Source: Legionellales bacterium (GTDB taxonomy: Bacteria; Pseudomonadota; Gammaproteobacteria; Legionellales; Legionellaceae). Taken from it: 8,117 nucleotides of DNA. Position numbers and translations under genes: made by a program. Below the pieces are notes generated by a model. The model was not told the origin of the DNA and did no database searches. It was given only the letters and a program-made list of their open reading frames with translations. Below are positions 1 through 8,117 of the stretch, in pieces; position 1 is the first letter of the stretch; every line of letters starts with the position of its first letter. Location of the stretch: assembly GCA_003489505.1 (NCBI GenBank), contig DNMA01000131.1, forward strand, positions 1-8,117. Reading direction: 5' to 3'.

Positions 1-1382
1 ATGGCGAATATAAAGCAAATTTAGAGCGTTATGCCAACTGCGTAATTTTAGGTGCACCAGATTCCTTGTCCTCATATCTTAAAAGTTTGACAGATAATGA
101 AGAGGCTATAAAGCAGCTTGCATTTTTAGAATTTTTAAAAAATAAAGACTCTACTCCAGTCATTTATGAACCCTATTCGATTACCAACAGTATTAAAAAC
201 ACCATTACTGCTATCAACAACCCACGTTTAGACCATGCAGTATGGTCAAGAAATCTGGCTGAGATTTTGATTTTATTTTTAGGTGTTTCAACACCACAAT
301 TATCACAGCTTTTAAAAGCGATTGCATTATGTAATGGTTTTGCAAGTTATGGTTTTTATGTATTACGTGGTGGTCTCGATGCGGCATGTGGAATAAAAAA
401 TCTTGTTCATACTGATAAATATGAAGAGGCAAAAATCACCGCAGAAGACCAATTTAAATTCCAGGCAGAACAAAGATATCAACGATTTACCAATGATATT
501 TTGTTATGGGCGCCAGTAAACTTTTTAACTTTTCATTATTTAGTTGGCTCTGGCCAATTGGGTATGATTGGAAATCTTTTAACTGTTGCTTTATTAGTTG
601 GTGACTTATGTTTAGCAGTATATGGTTATTATCATAAGGTTCATCAATTTACATTAATTTCTCGAGAAATTACAAATCAAAGGGATGCGTGTGAAAAAGA
701 CTCTCTAGAATATAATGAATTAAATGAGTATTTAGAAGAATTAACTATAATTCATGAAAAAGATTTAGAGCAATTGAGATATCAATTGTTTTATCAAGCA
801 GCTTTAGTGATTGCTTTCTCGGTCTTGTTAATCAACACCCTGCCTTGTATGTTGGGTAGTTTGATTACTATTTTTATTCTGCAATTGTTTCTCAATGTTA
901 AAGATTTATATTTACAATGGAGAGATGAAGAGAATAAGGACGAAAGAACTATCTTAATCTTCCAAATGTTTATGAAGTTATTTGAACATTTGATGATTCC
1001 AGGCCTGTTTATTGCTGTAGGCTTATTTGTGATGCCATTAGTCCCTGCAATGTCTCCATTTTTGATTTTTGCAGCATGCGCCATGATGAGTGTCAATCTA
1101 CTGCAATTTACAAATTACATCACCAACTTATTTGCTTCTTATATCAAAGATGGTCAGCTGGACATGGGTAAAATGAGCTTGGACTTTAGTAAGTATATAG
1201 GATTGCCTGCAATGATGATGGTTGTCTTGTTTGCGTCAACAACTACTTTGTTACATACAGTACCAGCCGGAGTATTGTTAGTCGGACTTTTCTTTTTGAG
1301 TAATACAATGGTACAACTCGGTGAAAAAATGCGCAATCATTTTAATGAGCCAGAGGTTCCATCAAAACAAAAATTTGCTTAA
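1..1382 (+). CDS. Multi-pass membrane protein with a charged helical loop, 5' partial
   Basis: I do not recognise this protein. The frame is open to the left edge: codons from base 3 read GEYKANLERYANCVILGAPD before joining the rest, with no stop, so the true start lies outside the window. The TTG at 66 is an internal leucine codon. At least 459 residues are present, ending with TAA at 1380-1382. Numbered from the first full codon, residues 1-85 are soluble, and 86-121 are mostly hydrophobic with an FLGVSTPQLS stretch. Hydrophobic segments follow near 166-181, 187-209, 264-280, 283-299, 331-347, 351-368, 402-418 and 422-437. Between the second and third of these is a charged, probably coiled-coil loop (about 221-260). 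A second charged stretch (305-319) precedes the later helices. The short tail is polar. This is an inner-membrane protein by inference; no catalytic motif is visible. Legionellales carry many proteins of this general build, but I cannot place it in a named family. Confidence 0.8.
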   Translation, partial: GEYKANLERYANCVILGAPDSLSSYLKSLTDNEEAIKQLAFLEFLKNKDSTPVIYEPYSITNSIKNTITAINNPRLDHAVWSRNLAEILILFLGVSTPQLSQLLKAIALCNGFASYGFYVLRGGLDAACGIKNLVHTDKYEEAKITAEDQFKFQAEQRYQRFTNDILLWAPVNFLTFHYLVGSGQLGMIGNLLTVALLVGDLCLAVYGYYHKVHQFTLISREITNQRDACEKDSLEYNELNEYLEELTIIHEKDLEQLRYQLFYQAALVIAFSVLLINTLPCMLGSLITIFILQLFLNVKDLYLQWRDEENKDERTILIFQMFMKLFEHLMIPGLFIAVGLFVMPLVPAMSPFLIFAACAMMSVNLLQFTNYITNLFASYIKDGQLDMGKMSLDFSKYIGLPAMMMVVLFASTTTLLHTVPAGVLLVGLFFLSNTMVQLGEKMRNHFNEPEVPSKQKFA

Positions 1383-1389
1383 TTCTTCT

Positions 1390-1422
1390 AGCAGCTACTG
1401 ATTGCAAAAGTCATTAGCTGCT
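1390..1422. terminator. Hairpin between convergent genes
   Basis: AGCAGCTA at 1390-1397 pairs perfectly with TAGCTGCT at 1415-1422. The stem continues inward past one C/T mismatch with TGATT (1399-1403) against AGTCA (1409-1413), including one G-T pair, leaving a five-base loop at 1404-1408. It lies in the 43 bases between two convergent stop codons (1382 and 1426), where a bidirectional terminator is expected. No T-run follows on either strand, so it is not a classic intrinsic terminator. It may instead protect 3' ends. Confidence 0.45.
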
Positions 1423-1425
1423 GCT

Positions 1426-1746
1426 CTAAAACACAGCCACAGACTCTCTAGGTCTTGAACTACATATTTCTGAGATAGTGCCATTTTGGCAAACAACTTG
1501 GCCTTTAGCTGTGATTCGTTTGACGCCACCATTCCACATGCAACAACCTCTAAATTTTTGTAAATTCATGACGGCATGTCTTGTGCTATAGCATTGTGAA
1601 ATAGTGCCATTTCGACAAACAAAACGACCACTTGAACTATCGCCATATAAAATACCGCCATAACCTGCACAGCAATCAGGGCAATCACTAGCGAAACCAA
1701 TTGAATTGAACATGACAAACATACTAACAAACAATATATTTTTCAT
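1426..1746 (-). CDS. Small exported protein with two cysteine-rich repeats
   Basis: This 106-residue protein starts with a clear signal peptide (MKN, hydrophobic residues 4-18, likely cleavage after A19 in GFA-SD), so it should act in the periplasm or outside. The mature part holds nine cysteines (22, 25, 26, 44, 52, 68, 69, 86, 95). Eight fall into two copies of one unit: CC, three residues, GG, then GxxVC and NGTIS, then a final C. Unit 1 is about 25-56 (spacing CC-17-C-7-C) and unit 2 about 68-98 (CC-16-C-8-C). The pattern suggests disulfide-stabilised twin modules. Short secreted proteins with a CC..GG...VC..GT.S..C pattern are, as I recall, scattered in gammaproteobacteria, without an established function. 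The start lies 21 bases after the rmuC stop, so the two may be co-transcribed. Its ribosome site is weak (GAG, eight bases before ATG). It ends in TAG. Confidence 0.8.
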   Translation of the reverse strand: MKNILFVSMFVMFNSIGFASDCPDCCAGYGGILYGDSSSGRFVCRNGTISQCYSTRHAVMNLQKFRGCCMWNGGVKRITAKGQVVCQNGTISEICSSRPRESVAVF

Positions 1747-1767
1747 GAAAAGTGCTCATAATATTCA

Positions 1768-2988
1768 TTAATCTATATTAATGATAGCACTGATTTCTTT
1801 TTCTGCTGGAAGTCCTGTTAAGTCTGCTGATTCAATTCTTTGAAATTGTTGAGTGATTTTTTTCGCTGAAATATGTACTTCATTCATATCTTGATGCGCT
1901 TGATCGATATGTTTAGATAATTTATCCATTCGTTTATCAAAACGCTGAAAATCTTGGGCAAGAGAATGTAAATGCTTTTGAATAATATGAACTTGCTGGC
2001 GTGTTGCATCATCTTTTAAAACGGCTTTGGCCGTGGTTAAAACAGCCATTAAAGTACTGGGTGAGACCAACCAGACATTTAAACGTTGTGACAGTTCAAT
2101 CAGTTCTGGATAGTGACTGTGAATTTCAGCAAAAATGGCTTCAGCTGGAATAAACATCAATGCACCTTCGCCAGTTTCGGGTGGTAAAATATATTTTTCA
2201 GCAATATCACGAATATGTTTTTGAATATCTTGTTTGAACTGCTGTTGGTGGACTTTTCTATCTGCGGAGTCTTGAGGTGTTGCCATCAACTTTTGAAAGT
2301 TTTCTAAAGGAAATTTAGCGTCTATGACGATATTGCCAGTAGGTGGTGGCAGAACCAAGAGACAATCAGCTCTTTTTTGATTGCTTAAGGTATATTGTAA
2401 CTGGTAATGATGGGAGGGGAGCATATTGGATAAAAGTGTTTGCAATTGCACTTCACCAAAAGCACCTCGGGCACGTTTATCCACTAATATATCTTGAAGG
2501 CTAACAACATGATTTGAGAGTTCTGAAATCTTTTTTTGTGCTTCATCAATCATTACCAGTCGTTTGAGAACATCTGAGAAGGTTGCCGAAGTTTTTTCAA
2601 AGCCTTGGTTGAGTTGGGCTTGCATTAAATCAGTCATGGTTTTGAGATGTTGCTGAGTATCTTGAGTCATGGTTTGTAAATGCAATGATAAGCTTTGATT
2701 TTGTTGTTGCATATACTGATTAATTTGTTCCCGAATATCTCGCATCTGTAAAAGCATATGCTCTTGGATAGCTTGTTGTTGTTGACTATTTTGTTGAATG
2801 ATTTGTTCAAACCATTGTTGTTTAAAGACATTAAACTCTTGTTGCCATTGATGCTGTTGCAGGGTTAAACTGGTTTGTAATTGGCTTTTTATTTTTTTAA
2901 AAAAAGTAAAGATTGAGATAATGATGCCGCTGGTACAAAAACCCAGTAATATCTCATTGAGATGTGTGAAAATAAATTCAGTATTCAT
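1768..2988 (-). CDS. rmuC: RmuC family protein (DNA recombination/genome stability)
   Basis: This is a 406-residue RmuC homologue, close to the usual family length. In E. coli, loss of RmuC raises inversion between short inverted repeats. The family has a nuclease-like PD-(D/E)xK fold, but its reaction is not settled. An N-terminal membrane anchor (about 11-30, followed by KKIK) leads into a long, very glutamine-rich coiled coil (about 35-165). The RmuC domain follows: RGAFGEVQL (174-182), the core strand with VIDAKFPLE (221-229, carrying the D-x-K residues), IPAEAIFAE (280-288) and VSPSTLMAVL (308-317). A second helical stretch (about 330-385) closes the protein. No strong ribosome site precedes the ATG, but the anchor begins right after it, which supports this start. 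The gene is divergent from crcB (52 bases between starts) and may be co-transcribed with the cysteine-rich protein downstream. Confidence 0.93.
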   Translation of the reverse strand: MNTEFIFTHLNEILLGFCTSGIIISIFTFFKKIKSQLQTSLTLQQHQWQQEFNVFKQQWFEQIIQQNSQQQQAIQEHMLLQMRDIREQINQYMQQQNQSLSLHLQTMTQDTQQHLKTMTDLMQAQLNQGFEKTSATFSDVLKRLVMIDEAQKKISELSNHVVSLQDILVDKRARGAFGEVQLQTLLSNMLPSHHYQLQYTLSNQKRADCLLVLPPPTGNIVIDAKFPLENFQKLMATPQDSADRKVHQQQFKQDIQKHIRDIAEKYILPPETGEGALMFIPAEAIFAEIHSHYPELIELSQRLNVWLVSPSTLMAVLTTAKAVLKDDATRQQVHIIQKHLHSLAQDFQRFDKRMDKLSKHIDQAHQDMNEVHISAKKITQQFQRIESADLTGLPAEKEISAIINID

Positions 2989-3040
2989 ATTGAAAATGAT
3001 GTCAGTCAGTATGACTTTGATAATACCACAGAGGGTTGGA

Positions 3041-3325
3041 ATGATCTATTTTCTGATATTTTTAGGAGCAGGGCTGGGGGGATTAACTCGCTTTTTAGTC
3101 TCTAATGGTATTAATGGATTTTTAGGTACTACAGTGCCTTATGCGACCTTGATAGTGAATCTTTCAGGCTGTTTTATCATGGGTATGGTCGTGTCGTATT
3201 TATCGACACAAAATTTTTCTGATTTTTACCTTAGAGAAATTTTTGTGGTTGGTTTTCTAGGTGGCTACACAACATTTTCAACTTTTTCGATAGAAGCTTT
3301 AGAGCTTTTAATCAAACATCAGTAG
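3041..3325 (+). CDS. crcB: CrcB/Fluc fluoride channel, truncated by in-frame TAG
   Basis: CrcB (Fluc) is a small inner-membrane channel that lets fluoride leave the cell. It works as a dimer of four-helix subunits. The ATG at 3041 gives the typical family beginning (MIYFLIFLGAGLGG, then R17) and has a good ribosome site, AGAGG at 3030-3034, six bases upstream. Visible landmarks are helix 1 (2-20), helix 2 (34-54) with the conserved N40 and G43, and helix 3 (64-84) with GGYTTFSTFS (74-83), which contains the pore phenylalanines F79 and F82 and the sodium-site region. The frame stops at TAG (3323-3325) after only 94 residues. Family members have about 120-130 and a fourth helix, which is present in the same frame just beyond the stop. 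The channel is therefore probably non-functional as read, unless the stop is a sequence error or is read through. Confidence 0.88.
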   Translation: MIYFLIFLGAGLGGLTRFLVSNGINGFLGTTVPYATLIVNLSGCFIMGMVVSYLSTQNFSDFYLREIFVVGFLGGYTTFSTFSIEALELLIKHQ

Positions 3326-3415
3326 GGTAATGCAATGACCTATATACTAGGTCATTACATTTTGAGTATTTTGTTTTGTGCTTTGGGTTTTTATTTAAAG
3401 CACTTCAAAATTTAG
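3326..3415 (+). pseudogene. crcB: Detached C-terminal helix of crcB
   Basis: Directly after the crcB TAG, the same frame stays open for 29 codons: GNAMTYILGHYILSI, then LFCALGFYLKHFKI, ending in TAG at 3413-3415. This is a hydrophobic helix with the small-residue and serine pattern of CrcB helix 4. Joining it through the stop gives a 124-residue protein, the normal CrcB length. The preceding codon is CAG, and a single C-to-T change in a second CAG would create this TAG. I therefore read crcB as interrupted by one recent nonsense mutation. Its terminal stop overlaps the stop codon of the convergent small gene (3412-3414). Confidence 0.75.
3329..3361 (+). terminator. Hairpin just after the crcB stop
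   Basis: AATGACCTA (3334-3342) pairs perfectly with TAGGTCATT (3348-3356) around the loop TATAC. Past one C/A mismatch the stem extends by four pairs (3329-3332 with 3358-3361). The sequence that follows is T-rich (TTGAGTATTTTGTTTTG) but has no unbroken T-run. It begins three bases after the TAG and lies inside the remnant coding for helix 4, so it may act as a terminator for the shortened gene or be a coincidence within coding sequence. Confidence 0.4.
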
Positions 3416-3624
3416 CGAAAAACATTACCGACAGCATTTCCAGTATCCGTTAACACATTACCTGCCACCTTACTAGTACCTCTTACAGCGTCATCACTTA
3501 CTTTCACAGTGTCACTCACCAAACCTCGAGGCTGATGTCTGTGCCTATGTTTTTTAGCTATGGCTAAATCGGCAAAACTCACTAATAGCGCAAAGACAGC
3601 TACAATTGAAATGATTTTTTTCAT
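3412..3624 (-). CDS. Small exported basic peptide with 11-residue repeats
   Basis: This 70-residue product belongs to no family I recognise. A strong ribosome site (AGGAG, 3630-3634, five bases before ATG) and a clean signal peptide (MKK, hydrophobic core 4-20, likely cleavage after A23 in AIA-KK) support it as a real exported protein. The mature 47 residues begin with a basic, histidine-rich stretch (KKHRHRHQPR, 24-33). Three 11-residue units follow: GLVSDTVKVSD (34-44), DAVRGTSKVAG (45-55) and NVLTDTGNAVG (56-66), then NVFR starts a fourth. Threonine is fixed at position 6 of each unit, and V/L/F recurs at position 3. Such 11-residue periods are typical of amphipathic helices that lie on membranes, as in LEA-like and apolipoprotein-like proteins. 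There is no cysteine. The role is unknown; surface or membrane association is an inference. It converges with crcB. Confidence 0.75.
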   Translation of the reverse strand: MKKIISIVAVFALLVSFADLAIAKKHRHRHQPRGLVSDTVKVSDDAVRGTSKVAGNVLTDTGNAVGNVFR

Positions 3625-3629
3625 GATAA

Positions 3630-3634
3630 CTCCT
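3630..3634 (-). promoter_or_regulatory. Ribosome binding site of the small exported peptide
   Basis: On the minus strand this reads AGGAG, five bases before the ATG at 3624. It is the best Shine-Dalgarno match in the window and supports both the reality and the start of this short gene. Confidence 0.7.
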
Positions 3635-3656
3635 GTTTATGAATACCATCTTTTTA

Positions 3657-3662
3657 ATTTTA
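3657..3662 (-). promoter_or_regulatory. Possible -10 box for the small exported peptide
   Basis: TAAAAT on the minus strand lies 32 bases upstream of the ATG at 3624, a distance that would leave a short leader carrying the ribosome site. The only -35 candidate, TTCAAG (3682-3687 on the plus coordinates), is weak and 19 bases away, so this is tentative. Confidence 0.25.
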
Positions 3663-3682
3663 GTTCATTTTTTTAAAAATGC

Positions 3683-3711
3683 TTGAAGCGAGGCTAGGGA
3701 ATCAATAAACT
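3683..3711 (+). promoter_or_regulatory. Candidate sigma-70 promoter of ligA
   Basis: TTGAAG (3683-3688) and TAAACT (3706-3711) are separated by 17 bases, the optimal spacing. Each shares four of six bases with the consensus. Transcription would begin near 3718, leaving a leader of about 20 bases before the ligA ATG at 3741. It sits in the 116-base gap between ligA and the divergent small peptide gene. Confidence 0.4.
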
Positions 3712-3713
3712 AG

Positions 3714-6333
<2,620 letters not shown>

Positions 6334-6338
6334 AAAAA

Positions 6339-6342
6339 CTCC
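6339..6342 (-). promoter_or_regulatory. Ribosome binding site of the coiled-coil gene
   Basis: GGAG on the minus strand, five bases (all T) upstream of the ATG at 6333, fixes the start of the 198-residue protein. Confidence 0.6.
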
Positions 6343-6354
6343 ATTTTTAAAATC

Positions 6355-6360
6355 ATTATA
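6355..6360 (-). promoter_or_regulatory. Perfect -10 box (TATAAT) for the coiled-coil gene
   Basis: The minus strand reads TATAAT 21 bases before the ATG at 6333, giving a predicted leader of roughly 15 bases that includes the ribosome site. No good -35 match exists at 16-18 bases upstream (TAACGA at 17). The promoter may be weak, activator-dependent or fortuitous. It lies in the 85-base divergent gap shared with the substrate-binding protein gene, for which I see no clear promoter. Confidence 0.4.
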
Positions 6361-6418
6361 GACTATTTTTTAATATCTCGTTAGTATTAAAAGACTGGAT
6401 TTTTACCTTTATGGATGA

Positions 6419-8117
6419 ATGAGATATTTAAGTGTGTTTTTTTTACAAGTATTTTTTCTTTCATCATATGCATTGGTTCTGAATCAACCTTATGAAAATG
6501 ATGCGCCTGGGCTTAAAGTTTTAAAGCGCAGTATGCTGGAAATCCCTAGGACTCTTGACCCTCAAGAAGCTTATGACTCCCAAAGCGGCTATTTTGTTTC
6601 TCAAATTTATGAAGGACTGTATCACTACCCTTATCTAGCTAAAACTTTTGAACTCCAACCGCTATTAGCAAAAGACTTACCAAAATTGAAATTTTTAAAT
6701 AAAGAGGGGCAAGAAATCCTTGATATCCAACAAGAAGCCATTGATAAAACCATCTATACAATACCTATTCGAAGCGGAGTTTATTATCAACCGCACCCTG
6801 TTTTTTGTAAGAGCAATACTCTATCCGATTGTAAAGTCAAAAGAGAAATGACCGCATCAGACTTTGTCTATGCCTTTAAAAGAACACGAAATAAAAGCGT
6901 GAACTCACCTATTTTAAATTTATTAAGTCATCATGTTGTTGGTTATAGCGAGTTTTTGAAAAATCCTCAGGAAATTAATGAAATTACAGGTGTCAGAGCG
7001 CTTGACCCTTATACTCTGGAAATTACGACCTATGGTTATTATGCTCAATTTATCGAGTGGCTAGCCATGTATTTATTAGTTCCCATTCCTCATGAAGTGG
7101 ATGATTACTATCAAAAACTTGATGATAAAAGGATTTGGTCACAATATAGCATCGGCACAGGTCCTTTTATGTTTTTTAATAATCAAGGATATTCAAGATT
7201 TTCTTTGCTAAAAAATCCAAATTACCGAACAGTATTTTTTCAGCCCGTGGAAGGTGCTAATCCAAAATATTTAATGAATCAAGGAAGGCAATTACCCATT
7301 ATTGATAGAGTGGACTATTACCTAGAGAATGAGTCGATACCCAGGTGGAATAAATTTTTACAGGCTTATTATGATTTTTCAACAATTCCTAGCGAAGCTT
7401 TAGAAAAAGTGGTTTGGATGGAGTCCAATGGAAAGTATCGACTCAGTCCAGAATTACAAAAATACAAAATTCAGTTAAATCATACCTCTAATTTTAATGT
7501 CAGTGGTATTGCTTTTAACATGCAAGACCCTTTGTTAGGAGGCAATTCAGAAAAAGCTCGCTTGCTGCGACAAGCCATTTCAATTTCTTTTGATTATATG
7601 GAATATATTAATATTTTTTCAAACGGTTATTCAAAAGAAGCCATGGGGCCTATTCCTACCCCTTTACTGAAACAAGAAAATATTCAAGGATTTAATCCTT
7701 ATTTATTTAATCAGGTCAATGGAAAAGTCTATCGAAAAAGAATTCAAGAAGCCAGGGCTTTACTTGCAAAAGCCGGTTATCCAAATGGAATTGACCCTAA
7801 AACTAAACATCCATTGGTCTTAACGCTAGATGTAGAATCAACGGGTAAACCTTTTGAAAAAACGATATTTGGGTGGTATCGAAAACAACTTTTCAAACTA
7901 GGCATCCATTTAAATGTACGTGAAAATGACATAAATCGTATGGCATACCTACAAAGTAAAGGCCTATTTCAAATGAGTAATTTTGGATGGGTTGCAGATT
8001 ATCCAAATACTGAAAATTTCTTTATGTTATTTTATTCCAAAAATAGTAAAAAAATGTTTAATGGGCCAAATATTAGCAATTTTTCCAATCCCGAATACGA
8101 TAAATTATTTGAAAAAC
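6419..8117 (+). CDS. Peptide/solute ABC transporter substrate-binding protein (SBP_bac_5), 3' partial
   Basis: This is an exported solute receptor of the OppA/DppA class, which captures oligopeptides or similar solutes in the periplasm for an ABC importer. The frame is open from ATG at 6419 to the right edge (566 codons). An in-frame TGA directly before the ATG, and the signal peptide that follows (MRYLSVFFLQVFFLSSYA, likely cleavage after A18), fix the start. Family landmarks are TLDPQ (45-49), TASDFVYAFKR (145-155), GTGPF (246-250), KARLLRQAISISFD (379-392), EARALLAKAGYPNG (444-457) and FGWVADYPN (522-530). The last motif lies about 100 residues later than in E. coli OppA or DppA, which matches a longer subgroup of about 700 or more residues that I recall from other Proteobacteria. 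The only two cysteines, C130 and C138, could form a disulfide. No permease or ATPase gene is in view. The ribosome site is weak. Confidence 0.92.
   Translation, partial: MRYLSVFFLQVFFLSSYALVLNQPYENDAPGLKVLKRSMLEIPRTLDPQEAYDSQSGYFVSQIYEGLYHYPYLAKTFELQPLLAKDLPKLKFLNKEGQEILDIQQEAIDKTIYTIPIRSGVYYQPHPVFCKSNTLSDCKVKREMTASDFVYAFKRTRNKSVNSPILNLLSHHVVGYSEFLKNPQEINEITGVRALDPYTLEITTYGYYAQFIEWLAMYLLVPIPHEVDDYYQKLDDKRIWSQYSIGTGPFMFFNNQGYSRFSLLKNPNYRTVFFQPVEGANPKYLMNQGRQLPIIDRVDYYLENESIPRWNKFLQAYYDFSTIPSEALEKVVWMESNGKYRLSPELQKYKIQLNHTSNFNVSGIAFNMQDPLLGGNSEKARLLRQAISISFDYMEYINIFSNGYSKEAMGPIPTPLLKQENIQGFNPYLFNQVNGKVYRKRIQEARALLAKAGYPNGIDPKTKHPLVLTLDVESTGKPFEKTIFGWYRKQLFKLGIHLNVRENDINRMAYLQSKGLFQMSNFGWVADYPNTENFFMLFYSKNSKKMFNGPNISNFSNPEYDKLFEK

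Noticed and set aside
66..68. TTG as start codon of the first gene
   Set aside because: The frame is open without a stop to the left edge, and no ribosome site precedes the TTG. It is an internal leucine codon.
214..1336. Minus-strand open frames at 214-432, 794-1096 and 1154-1336
   Set aside because: They lie opposite a continuous membrane-protein frame, and their products have no recognisable features. They are shadows of the plus-strand gene.
2921..3040. Upstream in-frame ATG extending crcB by 40 residues
   Set aside because: It would overlap the start of rmuC and add a polar leader absent from CrcB proteins. The ATG at 3041 has AGAGG in front and gives the usual family N terminus.
2989..3040. 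Divergent promoter between rmuC and crcB (TTGAAA 2990-2995, GATAAT 3019-3024)
   Set aside because: The spacer is 23 bases, and transcription from the second box would start on top of the crcB ribosome site. The match is probably chance in A+T-rich sequence.
3323..3325. TAG as a reassigned or recoded codon
   Set aside because: The cysteine-rich gene and the 198-residue gene both end in TAG at sensible places, so UAG is a normal stop here. No recoding element is recognisable, although the downstream hairpin keeps readthrough a remote option.

Overview
The window looks like ordinary chromosome from a low-GC (A+T-rich) gammaproteobacterium. RmuC, CrcB and the NAD-dependent ligase LigA all read as gammaproteobacterial. 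The low GC, the small secreted proteins, the coiled-coil protein and the multi-pass membrane protein would suit Legionellales (Legionella, Coxiella, Berkiella and relatives). That placement is inferred from general appearance, not from a search. I see no tRNA, rRNA, CRISPR array, insertion sequence or phage gene, and no gap longer than about 120 bases without a gene.

Layout from left to right. (1) A multi-pass membrane protein on the plus strand is cut by the left edge and ends at 1382. (2) On the minus strand, rmuC (2988 to 1768) is followed 21 bases later by a small exported protein with two cysteine-rich repeats (1746 to 1426). Their convergent end with gene 1 holds a long hairpin. (3) Divergent from rmuC is crcB, a fluoride channel gene starting at 3041. 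An in-frame TAG at 3323-3325 removes its fourth membrane helix, although the sequence for that helix remains readable to 3415. (4) A 70-residue exported basic peptide on the minus strand (3624 to 3412) has a tail of three 11-residue repeats. (5) A complete ligA runs from 3741 to 5750. (6) A 198-residue helical, cysteine-free protein of unknown function on the minus strand (6333 to 5737) overlaps the end of ligA by 14 bases. (7) A large exported peptide-type substrate-binding protein starts at 6419 and runs off the right edge.

The genes do not form one pathway. LigA (nick sealing) and RmuC (linked to genome stability) are housekeeping. CrcB would export fluoride. The substrate-binding protein would deliver peptides or similar solutes to an ABC importer not seen here. 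The most notable items are the crcB nonsense interruption, the twin-repeat cysteine-rich protein and the 11-residue repeat peptide. I found no convincing new multi-gene system.
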